The notes below the pieces were generated by a model that was given only the letters and a program-made list of their open reading frames with translations, searched no databases and was not told where the DNA came from. A DNA stretch of 17,062 nucleotides from CAZQEZ01 sp964592475 (lineage in GTDB: Bacteria > Bacteroidota > Bacteroidia > Cytophagales > Cyclobacteriaceae). A program made the position numbers and the translations under genes. Numbering within the stretch: position 1 is the first letter of the stretch; every line of letters starts with the position of its first letter. The stretch is from the NCBI GenBank assembly GCA_964592475.1, contig CAZQEZ010000091.1, forward strand, positions 1-17,062, in the 5' to 3' direction. Positions 7,153 to 14,959 of the stretch are shown here, piece by piece.

Positions 7153-7383
7153 CTATTCAGGTGTAAAGGCTTTATACTTGTTTTTCTCTTTATGCCTCTG
7201 GTCAACCTTCCTTTGAACCAAATCTGCACGGTATTCCATGCTGCGAACATCAGCATTTCTTTTCAGTTCCCTACCGATGGTCGACTTATCTCTGCCAATG
7301 GGCTTAGCGATAGCAGAATTGCGGAAACTATGTTTCTTTAATGTGGAAATTTCGCATTTTTCCCCTGGCGATAAACGCGACAT
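7153..7383 (-). pseudogene. IS30-family transposase, truncated N-terminal fragment
   Basis: The 76-aa product matches the N-terminal helix-turn-helix region of IS30-family transposases: MSRLSPGEKCEISTLKK, then IAKPIGRDKSTIGRELKRN, a YRADLVQRK stretch, and a stop right after KAFTPE. Complete IS30 transposases are about 300 aa or more and carry a DDE catalytic core; none of that core follows here on any minus-strand frame before the palindromes of the AAA/DUF4143 gene. This is a dead remnant. I could not identify terminal inverted repeats or a target duplication. Its position directly upstream of the AAA/DUF4143 gene suggests the area has taken insertions and deletions. Confidence 0.75.
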
Positions 7384-7700
7384 ATCTTTTAAAGTTTTTC
7401 AACCCAAAAACATGAAGTTTTTTGGCGCTAACAGTTTGCTGTTGAATTTATGACTTGAATGCAAGAATTATTAAATTGGCTTAATAAATTTTTGCTCATA
7501 TTTTTTCTTTAGACATGGCCAAATTTGAGAAAATGGCAGCGCTACGGTTGAAAATTTTAACATAGTATAAAGGAAAAAGAGAGGTGAAAATAGCGAGTGA
7601 ATTTAGCAATTAACCCACTAGTCAAACAAAAAAGAAAAAGCCGATAAATTAAACCGGCTTTTATTCCAATCTGAATGACTAATATTTTGATGTTACGCTA
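7384..7700. other. Intergenic stretch between the IS30 fragment and the metallophosphatase gene
   Basis: These 317 bases contain no gene I can support. The part next to the transposase fragment may be the leader and end of the dead element, with a small repeat (AACAG/CTGTT near 7428-7443), but no clear IS terminus is visible. The terminator of the metallophosphatase gene lies at 7625-7662. I see nothing else. Confidence 0.5.
7625..7662 (-). terminator. Intrinsic terminator of the metallophosphatase gene
   Basis: AAAAGCCG (7636-7643) and CGGCTTTT (7655-7662) form a perfect 8-bp stem with an 11-base loop. On the minus strand the stem is followed by a T-rich run (TTTTTCTTTTTTTG). It lies about 38 bases past the stop of the minus-strand gene. 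Confidence 0.8.
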
Positions 7701-9641
7701 TCACAAAGCGACTTCCATTTTTTCATCTTTTGCTATGGTCATTTGCTCTTTACTCCATTTATCAGGTTTATTTTCACCTACATTTACAGTATAGGTGCCT
7801 TGAGCATAAACAGGAGGTTGAAATGAATTACCTTGCACTCGTACAGTATAAAGAATCTCATTATCGGCTTCCGCGATTACTTGCACTACTGGGTCAGGCT
7901 TATTGAATTGTAAAGTTGGCAAATAACCTACCGGCTTTCTTCCATCATTTTCATTCATGCTAAATTTAATAGGCCAACCAGGATATTGTGCTTCATCTCC
8001 ATCGGCTAGATCGGCAAATCGGGGCCAGGCTTCAAAGGTAATTTCCCGGGTCTCCTTATTAAATCGAATTAAGCCATAGCCATCGCCTAAGTTTACCTCA
8101 GATCTTTTTAATGTATCGCGCATTGCTTTTACCGTAGCAAAATCAGGATTTGCATAAGCAAACATGGTGATTTTATTATACAATCCGTCAAGATAGTCAC
8201 CCGTCCATGGCAGCTCATTATCAATAGATGCACCTGCTCCTGCCTTTTCATCTTTTGGCCACCACCATCGCCCATAGTATGTATTAACGATCGCTGGGTT
8301 GGTGAATGCAAAAGGACCATCTCTAAATTCATCAATGCCGTGCTTTACCACTACACTCAGGTGCTGATCTCCACACATGTGCGTGGCAAAAGCTCTTCGC
8401 ATTGCCTTAAGGGCGTTGTCTCTTCCTGTTTGTGGCCAGCCATTACAGTCGAGATCTGCCAGTAACCTATTATCCATAGCACCGTGCAAATGTACCGCAC
8501 CGCAAAATGCCGTTTGCGAAAGAACGGCTTTCATCTCGGTATTGGTCCAGTCTTGCCCCCATTGATTAAGAAAAGTAAGCTGCCGATCTCCCAAAAGCTT
8601 AAGGCTTGGTAAATCTACTTTAGCAGGATCATATCCTTCCTTAGTAATATGGTCGGGGCGTGGTCCCATTTGGGGTATTTTTCCGGCCGGGCCTGACTTG
8701 AATTTACGATCTTCAATAATGGCAAAGTCTACCCCGCCTACGTTTAAGCTGGTATAGTACACGGTAATTCCCTGGTTGACAGGTGTGGGATCAGCAGGAT
8801 CGGGTAAATGTGAAGTTTGACACCGCTGTACCATATTTACATATTCAGCAGGATAATAATATCCACCATTATCTCCCGCGGGCGACTCAGCTTTTTTTCC
8901 CCCTTCTCCCCAAACATTGCCCTGGCCTACATCATGATCATCTGGAATGGTAACCACAGGACGATCTTTAATTACTTCTTTGAATTGCTTGCCCCAAAGC
9001 AACCAACCGGCGGTATGTTCTTTGTGATCGTAACTTTGATCTCCGGCAAAAAACAACAAATCAGGATTTTGTTGCTTTAGCTTGTTCACGATTTCATCTC
9101 TATTTTCTCGATTTTGATTTGAGTTACAAGATAAAGAAGCTACAACTATTTCTTTTTTATCTTTTGGATTTTTACGAATGAGTCCTTCGAAAGATGCTTC
9201 TTCTCCATGCAAAACACGGTAAGGTACGTCCTTGGCATCGTTCCAGTCTTCAATCTCGAAATGGGCAGACCATCCGGGGTAAACAACTTCGGCTGTTTTT
9301 ACCTGTTCCCATTCACCATCATTTTTCATTTCAAGACGCACCTCTCTAGATTCTTCGGGTTGTAGAGGGTATAATTGAGCAGTTATCTTCAATTTGCCAT
9401 CTTGATAAGTATATAGGGCAAACCCTACCACTTCATTACGAGGTACTCTTACAAATTCACCTAAAAAACCCTCCGCGGGCTTATCCCACGTATCCCACCT
9501 GGCATGCGAATCTAATGTTTTGCCCGCTTCTCCAGGAAACGGATCGGTAGTGTATTCAACTCGTTCATTTTGTTGATTATTTTGGGTGCAGCCCCATAAA
9601 AATGATAAGGATAATAATAGAATTATTAATTTGTTTTTCAT
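7701..9641 (-). CDS. PhoD-like metallophosphatase lipoprotein
   Basis: Probable secreted or membrane-anchored phosphatase of the PhoD-like calcineurin-fold group, acting on phosphate esters outside the cytoplasm. Signal peptide MKNKLIILLLSLSFLWGC with lipobox Cys18. Residues about 40-160 form a beta-rich N-terminal domain (Gly/Trp-rich, as in the PhoD family). Metal-binding motifs follow: FFAGDQSYD (197-205), TIPDDHDV (231-238) and HMCGDQHL (421-428). The last about 100 residues look like an extra beta domain. Length is 646 aa. The gene stands alone between its own promoter and terminator, and next to no phosphate-uptake genes, so the substrate is unknown. The motif DDHDV differs from the DDHE form common in PhoD proper, so a divergent subfamily is likely. 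Confidence 0.82.
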   Translation of the reverse strand: MKNKLIILLLSLSFLWGCTQNNQQNERVEYTTDPFPGEAGKTLDSHARWDTWDKPAEGFLGEFVRVPRNEVVGFALYTYQDGKLKITAQLYPLQPEESREVRLEMKNDGEWEQVKTAEVVYPGWSAHFEIEDWNDAKDVPYRVLHGEEASFEGLIRKNPKDKKEIVVASLSCNSNQNRENRDEIVNKLKQQNPDLLFFAGDQSYDHKEHTAGWLLWGKQFKEVIKDRPVVTIPDDHDVGQGNVWGEGGKKAESPAGDNGGYYYPAEYVNMVQRCQTSHLPDPADPTPVNQGITVYYTSLNVGGVDFAIIEDRKFKSGPAGKIPQMGPRPDHITKEGYDPAKVDLPSLKLLGDRQLTFLNQWGQDWTNTEMKAVLSQTAFCGAVHLHGAMDNRLLADLDCNGWPQTGRDNALKAMRRAFATHMCGDQHLSVVVKHGIDEFRDGPFAFTNPAIVNTYYGRWWWPKDEKAGAGASIDNELPWTGDYLDGLYNKITMFAYANPDFATVKAMRDTLKRSEVNLGDGYGLIRFNKETREITFEAWPRFADLADGDEAQYPGWPIKFSMNENDGRKPVGYLPTLQFNKPDPVVQVIAEADNEILYTVRVQGNSFQPPVYAQGTYTVNVGENKPDKWSKEQMTIAKDEKMEVAL

Positions 9642-9667
9642 AAAATAATGTTACTTTGATTTTGATT

Positions 9668-9675
9668 CAAATATA
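9668..9675 (-). promoter_or_regulatory. -7 box of the metallophosphatase gene
   Basis: On the minus strand TATATTTG matches TAnnTTTG exactly, 26 bases upstream of the start codon, giving a leader of about 20 bases. A clear TTTG -33 box at the standard distance is not seen. Confidence 0.5.
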
Positions 9676-9782
9676 CAACAATAAGGTAATCCATGGCTAA
9701 AATTTCATGGGTTAATATTATAAAAAAAGATTTTAACATAAAAAAGCATGGTTTGGAAAGAGAAAAATAAATAACTTCATTA

Positions 9783-9813
9783 TTTGTATAATTCCTGTTT
9801 TTATTTAACTTTG
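9783..9813 (+). promoter_or_regulatory. Bacteroidota-type promoter of the tRNA-Leu gene
   Basis: TTTG (9783-9786), 19 bases, then TAACTTTG (9806-9813): both boxes and the spacing match the Bacteroidota housekeeping sigma consensus. Transcription should start near 9820, about 60 bases before the tRNA. It is the best promoter in the window. Confidence 0.75.
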
Positions 9814-9880
9814 CAACTCTAAAATTTTAAGAGCCATATTTAGAGGGCTTTTTCTTAAAATTTAACTATCGAAACATCAA

Positions 9881-9962
9881 GCGGATGTGGCGAAATTGGT
9901 AGACGCACTAGACTTAGGATCTAGCGCCGCGAGGCATGGGGGTTCGAGTCCCTCCATCCGCA
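9881..9962 (+). tRNA. tRNA-Leu (anticodon UAG)
   Basis: Class II tRNA that decodes CUA and probably other CUN leucine codons. Acceptor stem GCGGATG (9881-9887) pairs with CATCCGC (9955-9961), with discriminator A at 9962. Anticodon stem CTAGA/TCTAG encloses the loop CTTAGGA with anticodon TAG at 9915-9917. A variable arm (CGCCGCGAGGCAT region) and a T-arm with GGTTCGAGTCC follow. The 3' CCA is not encoded. Its own promoter and terminator flank it, so it is transcribed separately from trigger factor. Confidence 0.96.
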
Positions 9963-9974
9963 CGCTGCAAAATT

Positions 9975-10007
9975 AACCCTCGATCAATGAATTGATTGGG
10001 GGTTTTT
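9975..10007 (+). terminator. Terminator downstream of tRNA-Leu
   Basis: AACCCTCGATCAAT (9975-9988) pairs with ATTGATTGGGGGTT (9991-10004) through a 6-bp perfect inner stem and a longer outer stem with G-U pairs, followed by TTT. It separates the tRNA from trigger factor. Confidence 0.75.
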
Positions 10008-10045
10008 ATTAAATAAGGTTCTGAAAACTTAAAATTTGCAAAGCT

Positions 10046-11386
10046 TTGGATATAATATTAGATAAAACCGAAAACAACGAAGCTTCTATTAAAATAAAAA
10101 TTGATGAAGCTGATTATCAACCTAAAGTTGACGAAAAACTAAAAGAATATAAGAAAAAAGCCAGTATAAAAGGTTTCAGACCGGGCAAAGTGCCCGTTTC
10201 TTTGATTAAAAAAATGTATGGCAAAGCTATCTTGGTAGATGAGCTTAACTCCCTTGTGAACCAATCCCTTACAGATTACATCAAAGAACAAGACCTCAAA
10301 ATAATAGGTGAGCCTTTACCCAATAATGATAAAAATGCTGATGTTGATTTTGATACTCAAAAAGAATTTGAATTTGAATATGAAGTAGGCTTAGTTGATA
10401 ATTTTGAAGTAGATAGTGATAAAAAGATCACTTATTACGAGATCAAAACAGATAAAAAGCAAGTAAATGAGCAAGTAGAAGATTTGCGCAAGCAATATGG
10501 GCCTTTACAGGAAATGAAAGAAATAGCCAATGAAGAAGAAATCGTCAGGGGCCATTTGAAACAATTGGAAGGAGAATTGGACAAAGAAGCCATTATTACT
10601 TTAGACATGCTAAGCAAGAGTGAGAAGAAAAATTGGATGGGAAAGAAATTAGAAGATACCATTACTTTTGCAATCGATAAAGCGTTAGTAGATGACAAGG
10701 CAATTGCTAAGTTAACCGATTTGCCCGAAGATGATGCCAAAGAAATTAAAGGTGACTTTACATTTCAAATCAATAAAATTGAGAGAAGAGAAAAGGCTGA
10801 TTTGAATCAGGAATTCTTTGATAAGTTATTTGAGCCCGATCAGGTGAAATCGGAAGATGAATTTAAAGAAAAAATTGAAGAAAGCTTTAAAGAAAATTAT
10901 AAGCGCGAATCGGATCAACTTTTTGAAATAGATGCCCGAGAGGCTTATGTAGAAAACACCAAAATGACGGTACCAGATAACTTCTTTAAAAAATGGCTTA
11001 TTGCTACTAATCAGGAAAATACTGACGAGGCGAATATCGAGAAAGATTATGACAAGTACGTGAAGGAATTGAAGTGGATACTAATTAAAGACAAGTTGCT
11101 GAATAAATTTGACCTTAAAGTTGAGAATGAAGAGGTATCGGATAAAGCAAAAGCTTTATTTAGAAATTATTTGCAATCGTCGGGGCTTGCCAATGAACAA
11201 ATGGAAGCCAGTTTAGACAGTTTTGCTCAAAATTATCTGCAAGCAGAAAACGGAAAAAACTACATGAACCTGTATGAGCAAATCAAAAACGAAAAGGTTT
11301 TTGCTGCTATAAAAGAAAATAGCACCATAAAAAATAAACAAGTATCTTTTGATGAATTTAAGAAGGTGGTAGAATCAAAAGCATAA
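10046..11386 (+). CDS. tig: Trigger factor, ribosome-associated chaperone
   Basis: Binds the ribosome exit tunnel and shields nascent chains. The N-terminal ribosome-binding domain carries GFRPGKVP (43-50), the family signature, after DYQPKVDEKLKEYKKKA. A middle FKBP-type PPIase region (about 150-245) looks degenerate, and a long Lys/Glu-rich helical C-terminal domain follows to 446 aa, the usual Bacteroidota length. The start is a TTG at 10046-10048: the family N-terminus begins exactly there (xDIILDKTENNEASIKI), the in-frame stop is at 10022-10024, and no ATG or GTG lies between. AAAATTTG (10031-10038) may be the -7 box, which would give an almost leaderless message. It is followed by a terminator and then clpP and clpX, a conserved order in bacteria. 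Confidence 0.95.
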   Translation: MDIILDKTENNEASIKIKIDEADYQPKVDEKLKEYKKKASIKGFRPGKVPVSLIKKMYGKAILVDELNSLVNQSLTDYIKEQDLKIIGEPLPNNDKNADVDFDTQKEFEFEYEVGLVDNFEVDSDKKITYYEIKTDKKQVNEQVEDLRKQYGPLQEMKEIANEEEIVRGHLKQLEGELDKEAIITLDMLSKSEKKNWMGKKLEDTITFAIDKALVDDKAIAKLTDLPEDDAKEIKGDFTFQINKIERREKADLNQEFFDKLFEPDQVKSEDEFKEKIEESFKENYKRESDQLFEIDAREAYVENTKMTVPDNFFKKWLIATNQENTDEANIEKDYDKYVKELKWILIKDKLLNKFDLKVENEEVSDKAKALFRNYLQSSGLANEQMEASLDSFAQNYLQAENGKNYMNLYEQIKNEKVFAAIKENSTIKNKQVSFDEFKKVVESKA

Positions 11387-11431
11387 AAAATAATTTCATT
11401 GAACCAAGTTTAAGAAATTCTAGTTATATTT

Positions 11432-11464
11432 AAAGTCCTTTTTTTACGAGGGCTTTTTTTTTAA
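11432..11464 (+). terminator. Terminator between tig and clpP
   Basis: AAAGTCC (11432-11438) pairs with GGGCTTT (11450-11456) with one G-U pair, and the stem is followed by a run of Ts. It probably ends the tig message, or attenuates read-through into clpP. Confidence 0.7.
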
Positions 11465-11501
11465 TGAATAAATTAAATAATCAAAAAACATTTTTGCAAT
11501 A

Positions 11502-12179
11502 ATGTACGATAGAATTGACAAAGAGGAGTTTAGAAAATTTGCAGTTAAAGACCAGGGGTTAAATGGTTTAGCTGTAGACCAATATATGCAAACCATTACC
11601 AACCTTACCCCCAATATCATAGAAGAACGTAGGATGAATGCCGTGGCGATGGATGTTTTTTCCAGATTGATGATGGATAGAATTATCTTTCTAGGAATGC
11701 CAATAGACGATTATGTTTCTAACATCGTGGTAGCTCAGCTATTATTTCTTGATTCAGCTGATGCACAAAAAGATATCTACATGTATATAAATAGTCCAGG
11801 TGGTAGCGTTTATGCTGGTATGGGTGTTTATGATACCATGCAATACGTGGGGCCTGATGTAGCCACTATTTGCACAGGTTTAGCAGCTTCTATGGGTGCC
11901 GTTTTACTCACGGGTGGAACCAAAGGAAAACGGTCAGCATTGCCCCATGCCCGTGTAATGATTCATCAACCCCTTGGTGGAGCTGCCGGACAGGCTTCTG
12001 ATGTTGAAATTACTGCTAAGCAGATATTAATGATAAAAAAAGAAATATTTGAAGTTTTGGCTAATCATACAGGTCAGGATGTAGAAACTATCAGCAAAGA
12101 TTCGGATCGCGATTACTGGATGAAAGCACAAGCTGCCAAAGAATATGGCTTGATAGATGAAGTACTAGAGAAAAAATAA
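11502..12179 (+). CDS. clpP: ATP-dependent Clp protease proteolytic subunit ClpP
   Basis: Serine peptidase that forms the tetradecameric chamber of ClpXP. The catalytic triad is visible: Ser130 in GLAASMGA, His155 in RVMIHQPLG and Asp204 in SDRDYW, with the same spacing as in known ClpP (25 and 49 residues). YINSPGG (95-101) is the conserved oxyanion-side loop. The 225-aa length includes an N-terminal extension of about 30 residues that is probably removed by self-processing. The start ATG has no obvious Shine-Dalgarno. clpX starts 15 bases after the stop, so the two genes form one transcription unit and their products one protease. Confidence 0.97.
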   Translation: MYDRIDKEEFRKFAVKDQGLNGLAVDQYMQTITNLTPNIIEERRMNAVAMDVFSRLMMDRIIFLGMPIDDYVSNIVVAQLLFLDSADAQKDIYMYINSPGGSVYAGMGVYDTMQYVGPDVATICTGLAASMGAVLLTGGTKGKRSALPHARVMIHQPLGGAAGQASDVEITAKQILMIKKEIFEVLANHTGQDVETISKDSDRDYWMKAQAAKEYGLIDEVLEKK

Positions 12180-12194
12180 AGAAAAAAAGTTTTT

Positions 12195-13427
12195 ATGGCA
12201 CAAGTTACCTGTTCATTTTGCGGTAGGAATAAAAAAGATGTAGACTTGATGGTTTCTGGCATCCATGCCCATATATGTGATCGTTGTATTACACAGGCGC
12301 AGCAAATTCTTACCGAAGAATTAAAAACTAAAAATAAGAGCAACTCTCCTGAATTTAATCTCAGCAAACCGATCGAGATAAAAAAATATCTTGATCAATA
12401 TGTAGTCGGTCAAGATGAAGCGAAGAGAGTAATATCTGTAGCAGTATACAATCACTACAAACGGCTGATGCAGAAGAAAGCAGACGATGATGATGATGTA
12501 GTAATTGAAAAGTCAAATATCATTATGGTGGGTGAAACCGGTACCGGTAAAACCTATTTGGCTCGCACTTTGGCCAATATGCTTCAAGTGCCATTTTGTA
12601 TTGCTGATGCTACTGTATTAACGGAAGCGGGATATGTAGGAGAAGATGTAGAAAGTATTCTAACCCGTTTGTTGCAGGCAGCCAATTATGAAGTTGAAGC
12701 TGCAGAGCGAGGAATAGTATATATTGATGAAATTGATAAAATAGCTCGTAAATCTGATAACCCTTCAATTACCCGCGATGTAAGTGGTGAAGGAGTGCAG
12801 CAAGCATTACTGAAATTACTGGAAGGAACTTCAGTTAATGTGCCACCTCAAGGAGGCAGAAAGCATCCTGACCAAAAAATGATTTCAGTAAATACAGAAA
12901 ACATCCTGTTTGTATGTGGAGGTGCTTTTGATGGTATGGATAGACATATTGGCAAAAGATTGAATACCAGGCCATTAGGTTTTTCCACTCAAAATAAGGA
13001 AGAAATGGAGCTAGATAAAGAAAATCTTTTAAAATATGTAACTGCCCAGGACCTGAAAAGCTATGGTCTTATTCCCGAGTTAATCGGTCGTTTGCCATTA
13101 GTCACTTTTCTCAATCCATTGGACCAAGAAACGCTCAAGTTAATTTTGACCAAACCTAAAAATGCTTTGGTTAAACAATACAAAAAGCTATTTGCCATGG
13201 AGAAAATTGAATTGAAGTTTGACGATAAAGCACTCGAGTACATTGTAGAAAAAGCAATCGACTTTAAACTAGGAGCCAGAGGCTTGCGTTCCATTTGTGA
13301 AGCAATTGTTACTGATGCAATGTTTGAATTACCAGGTAATAAAGATGTGAATGAACTTAAAATTACACGGGATTATGCAATAGACAAACTTGAAAAGTCT
13401 AAATACAAAAAATTACGTGTAGCATAA
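12195..13427 (+). CDS. clpX: ATP-dependent Clp protease ATP-binding subunit ClpX
   Basis: AAA+ unfoldase that recognises tagged substrates and threads them into ClpP. The N-terminal zinc-binding domain has Cys6, Cys9, Cys28 and Cys31 (CSFC and CDRC). AAA+ motifs follow: Walker A GETGTGKT (113-120), pore loop GYVG (146-149), Walker B IVYIDEID (174-181), RKH loop (222-224), and sensor 2 GARGLR (360-365). LGF at 261-263 (RPLGFST) stands where the ClpP-docking IGF loop is found. The 410-aa length is normal. It directly follows clpP and is closed by a terminator. Confidence 0.97.
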   Translation: MAQVTCSFCGRNKKDVDLMVSGIHAHICDRCITQAQQILTEELKTKNKSNSPEFNLSKPIEIKKYLDQYVVGQDEAKRVISVAVYNHYKRLMQKKADDDDDVVIEKSNIIMVGETGTGKTYLARTLANMLQVPFCIADATVLTEAGYVGEDVESILTRLLQAANYEVEAAERGIVYIDEIDKIARKSDNPSITRDVSGEGVQQALLKLLEGTSVNVPPQGGRKHPDQKMISVNTENILFVCGGAFDGMDRHIGKRLNTRPLGFSTQNKEEMELDKENLLKYVTAQDLKSYGLIPELIGRLPLVTFLNPLDQETLKLILTKPKNALVKQYKKLFAMEKIELKFDDKALEYIVEKAIDFKLGARGLRSICEAIVTDAMFELPGNKDVNELKITRDYAIDKLEKSKYKKLRVA

Positions 13428-13463
13428 ATCACACTCGATTAAGAATTTAATTATCAAGAATTT

Positions 13464-13489
13464 AAGGGCCCTGTTACAGGGCTTTTTTT
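13464..13489 (+). terminator. Terminator downstream of clpX
   Basis: GCCCTG (13468-13473) and CAGGGC (13477-13482) form a perfect 6-bp stem around TTA, extended by further A-T and G-U pairs, and followed by seven Ts. It ends the clpP-clpX unit. Confidence 0.85.
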
Positions 13490-13670
13490 GTTATCATTAT
13501 GTTACGCGTTGATATAAATACTCTCAAGAAAATCATTTTATTAAACAATTTTTTCAAAAATAAGTGCAAATTTGATTAAATTAACCTAATTTTATTACAT
13601 CATTATTCCCTTGATTCCTTCTTTTTTTTGAATTTTGTGAAAATGATTAGATAGGTCAAAACTAGTGAAG

Positions 13671-14954
13671 ATGGCACATTTCAAGTGGCTAATTTTAATT
13701 TTCTGTTTTACAGCTAGTTATGCTCAAAACCAGGATGAAGATTCTGGAAAAAGGTTATCTAGTGCTGTAAATTCAGATGCTGAGGAACTATTACCCTTAA
13801 TGCATCCGGATGGAAACAGACTATATTTTAGCAGAATATTTCATGAAGATAACTTTGGAGGAAAATATGGGGGATCCGACATATGGGTTTCTCAAATAAA
13901 TGCTGGCGGAGATTTTGAAGAAGCTACTAAGCTGGATAAGCCTATCAATAATAGAGATAACAATTTCATTATTGGGTTTTCTGCTGATGGTAAGCGTATG
14001 TATTTAAATAACACCTACAAATTCAGCAATAAATATGCTGTAGCAGTATCAGAACTTGTTGAAGGGAAGTGGACTAAACCAGCACCAATTACTTTGGAAC
14101 TTCCTACTTATAAAGGACCGATAGGTATGTATATGCACCCTAACGAAAAAATCTTGCTTATATCTATGGAAGCAGAAGACTCTTATGGCAAAGAAGACTT
14201 ATATATAATGACCAAAAATGAAAATGGATGGCAAACCCCCATGAATCTAGGTGCCACTATAAATACGGCAGGTTATGAAATAAGCCCATTCTTATCAGAA
14301 GATGGCAAAACTCTTTATTTTGCCAGCGAGGGGCATGGAAGGAAGACACTAAGTTATAAAACCAACAAATTATATAACAATTGGGTACTATGGGATAAAT
14401 TATCAGCATTGCCTACTGAAGAGCACTGTAATTTTGTATCGTATTCAAGTTTACACGCGGATTCAGTGTTATTTTATTGTGGCAAATCTAATGATAGATA
14501 TTTAGATATCTTTACTCACATAATCAAAAATAATTTTGTAGAGAAAACAAGAAACAATAAAGAGCAAATAACGAATAATGACAAACCTCGGGTAAATCCA
14601 CTTAAAATTATTAAAAAATTTAAAAAATCGGGTGAAGCTACTATATATTTTAATGCTGGCCAATTTGTCTTAGATGATAATATGAAAGAGATTTTGTGGT
14701 TTATTGGTAATAAAATATTAATCAGTAATGATTCTACTTCAATAATTATAAAAGGATATGCTGATGATTATGATAATGAAGCTTTTAATACTAACTTATC
14801 TGATAAGAGAAGCATAGAAGTAAAAAAATATTTGAAGACCATGGGGCTCAGTGAGAAACAAATTAAAATTAAAAAAAATATGACTTTTGAGTTATCTCGA
14901 AATGAAGTAGTGAATGAACACAATAGAAAGGTAGTTTTAAGCTTGAACAATTAA
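13671..14954 (+). CDS. Secreted PD40-repeat protein with C-terminal OmpA-like domain
   Basis: Probable periplasmic or outer-membrane-associated protein. The signal peptide (MAHFKWLILIFCFTASYA) is followed by PD40 beta-propeller-type repeats: PLMHPDGNRLYFS, GFSADGKRMYLNN, and SPFLSEDGKTLYFAS with a GWQTPMNLG linker. A C-terminal OmpA-like domain (about 330-425) shows IYFNAGQFVL, then NLSDKRSIEVKKYL and NRKVVLSL, which matches the peptidoglycan-binding fold (the NxxLSxxRxxxV pattern). I chose the ATG at 13671; a GTG at 13665 is in frame but less likely. It is the first gene of an operon whose next gene starts 5 bases after its stop. GAATTTTG (13630-13637) is a weak candidate -7 box. Confidence 0.8.
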   Translation: MAHFKWLILIFCFTASYAQNQDEDSGKRLSSAVNSDAEELLPLMHPDGNRLYFSRIFHEDNFGGKYGGSDIWVSQINAGGDFEEATKLDKPINNRDNNFIIGFSADGKRMYLNNTYKFSNKYAVAVSELVEGKWTKPAPITLELPTYKGPIGMYMHPNEKILLISMEAEDSYGKEDLYIMTKNENGWQTPMNLGATINTAGYEISPFLSEDGKTLYFASEGHGRKTLSYKTNKLYNNWVLWDKLSALPTEEHCNFVSYSSLHADSVLFYCGKSNDRYLDIFTHIIKNNFVEKTRNNKEQITNNDKPRVNPLKIIKKFKKSGEATIYFNAGQFVLDDNMKEILWFIGNKILISNDSTSIIIKGYADDYDNEAFNTNLSDKRSIEVKKYLKTMGLSEKQIKIKKNMTFELSRNEVVNEHNRKVVLSLNN

Positions 14955-14959
14955 GCTTT

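Noticed and set aside
8817..9080. Plus-strand open frame opposite the metallophosphatase gene
   Set aside because: It lies wholly antisense to a well-supported gene and its product resembles no family I recognise.
13665..13670. GTG start for the PD40/OmpA-like protein
   Set aside because: The ATG two codons later gives a standard signal peptide, and ATG starts are strongly favoured.
14939..14958. AAGCTT repeats around the stop of the OmpA-like gene as a terminator
   Set aside because: The stem is only 6 bp of mixed A-T/G-C with no T-run, and the next gene starts at 14960 in the same operon.
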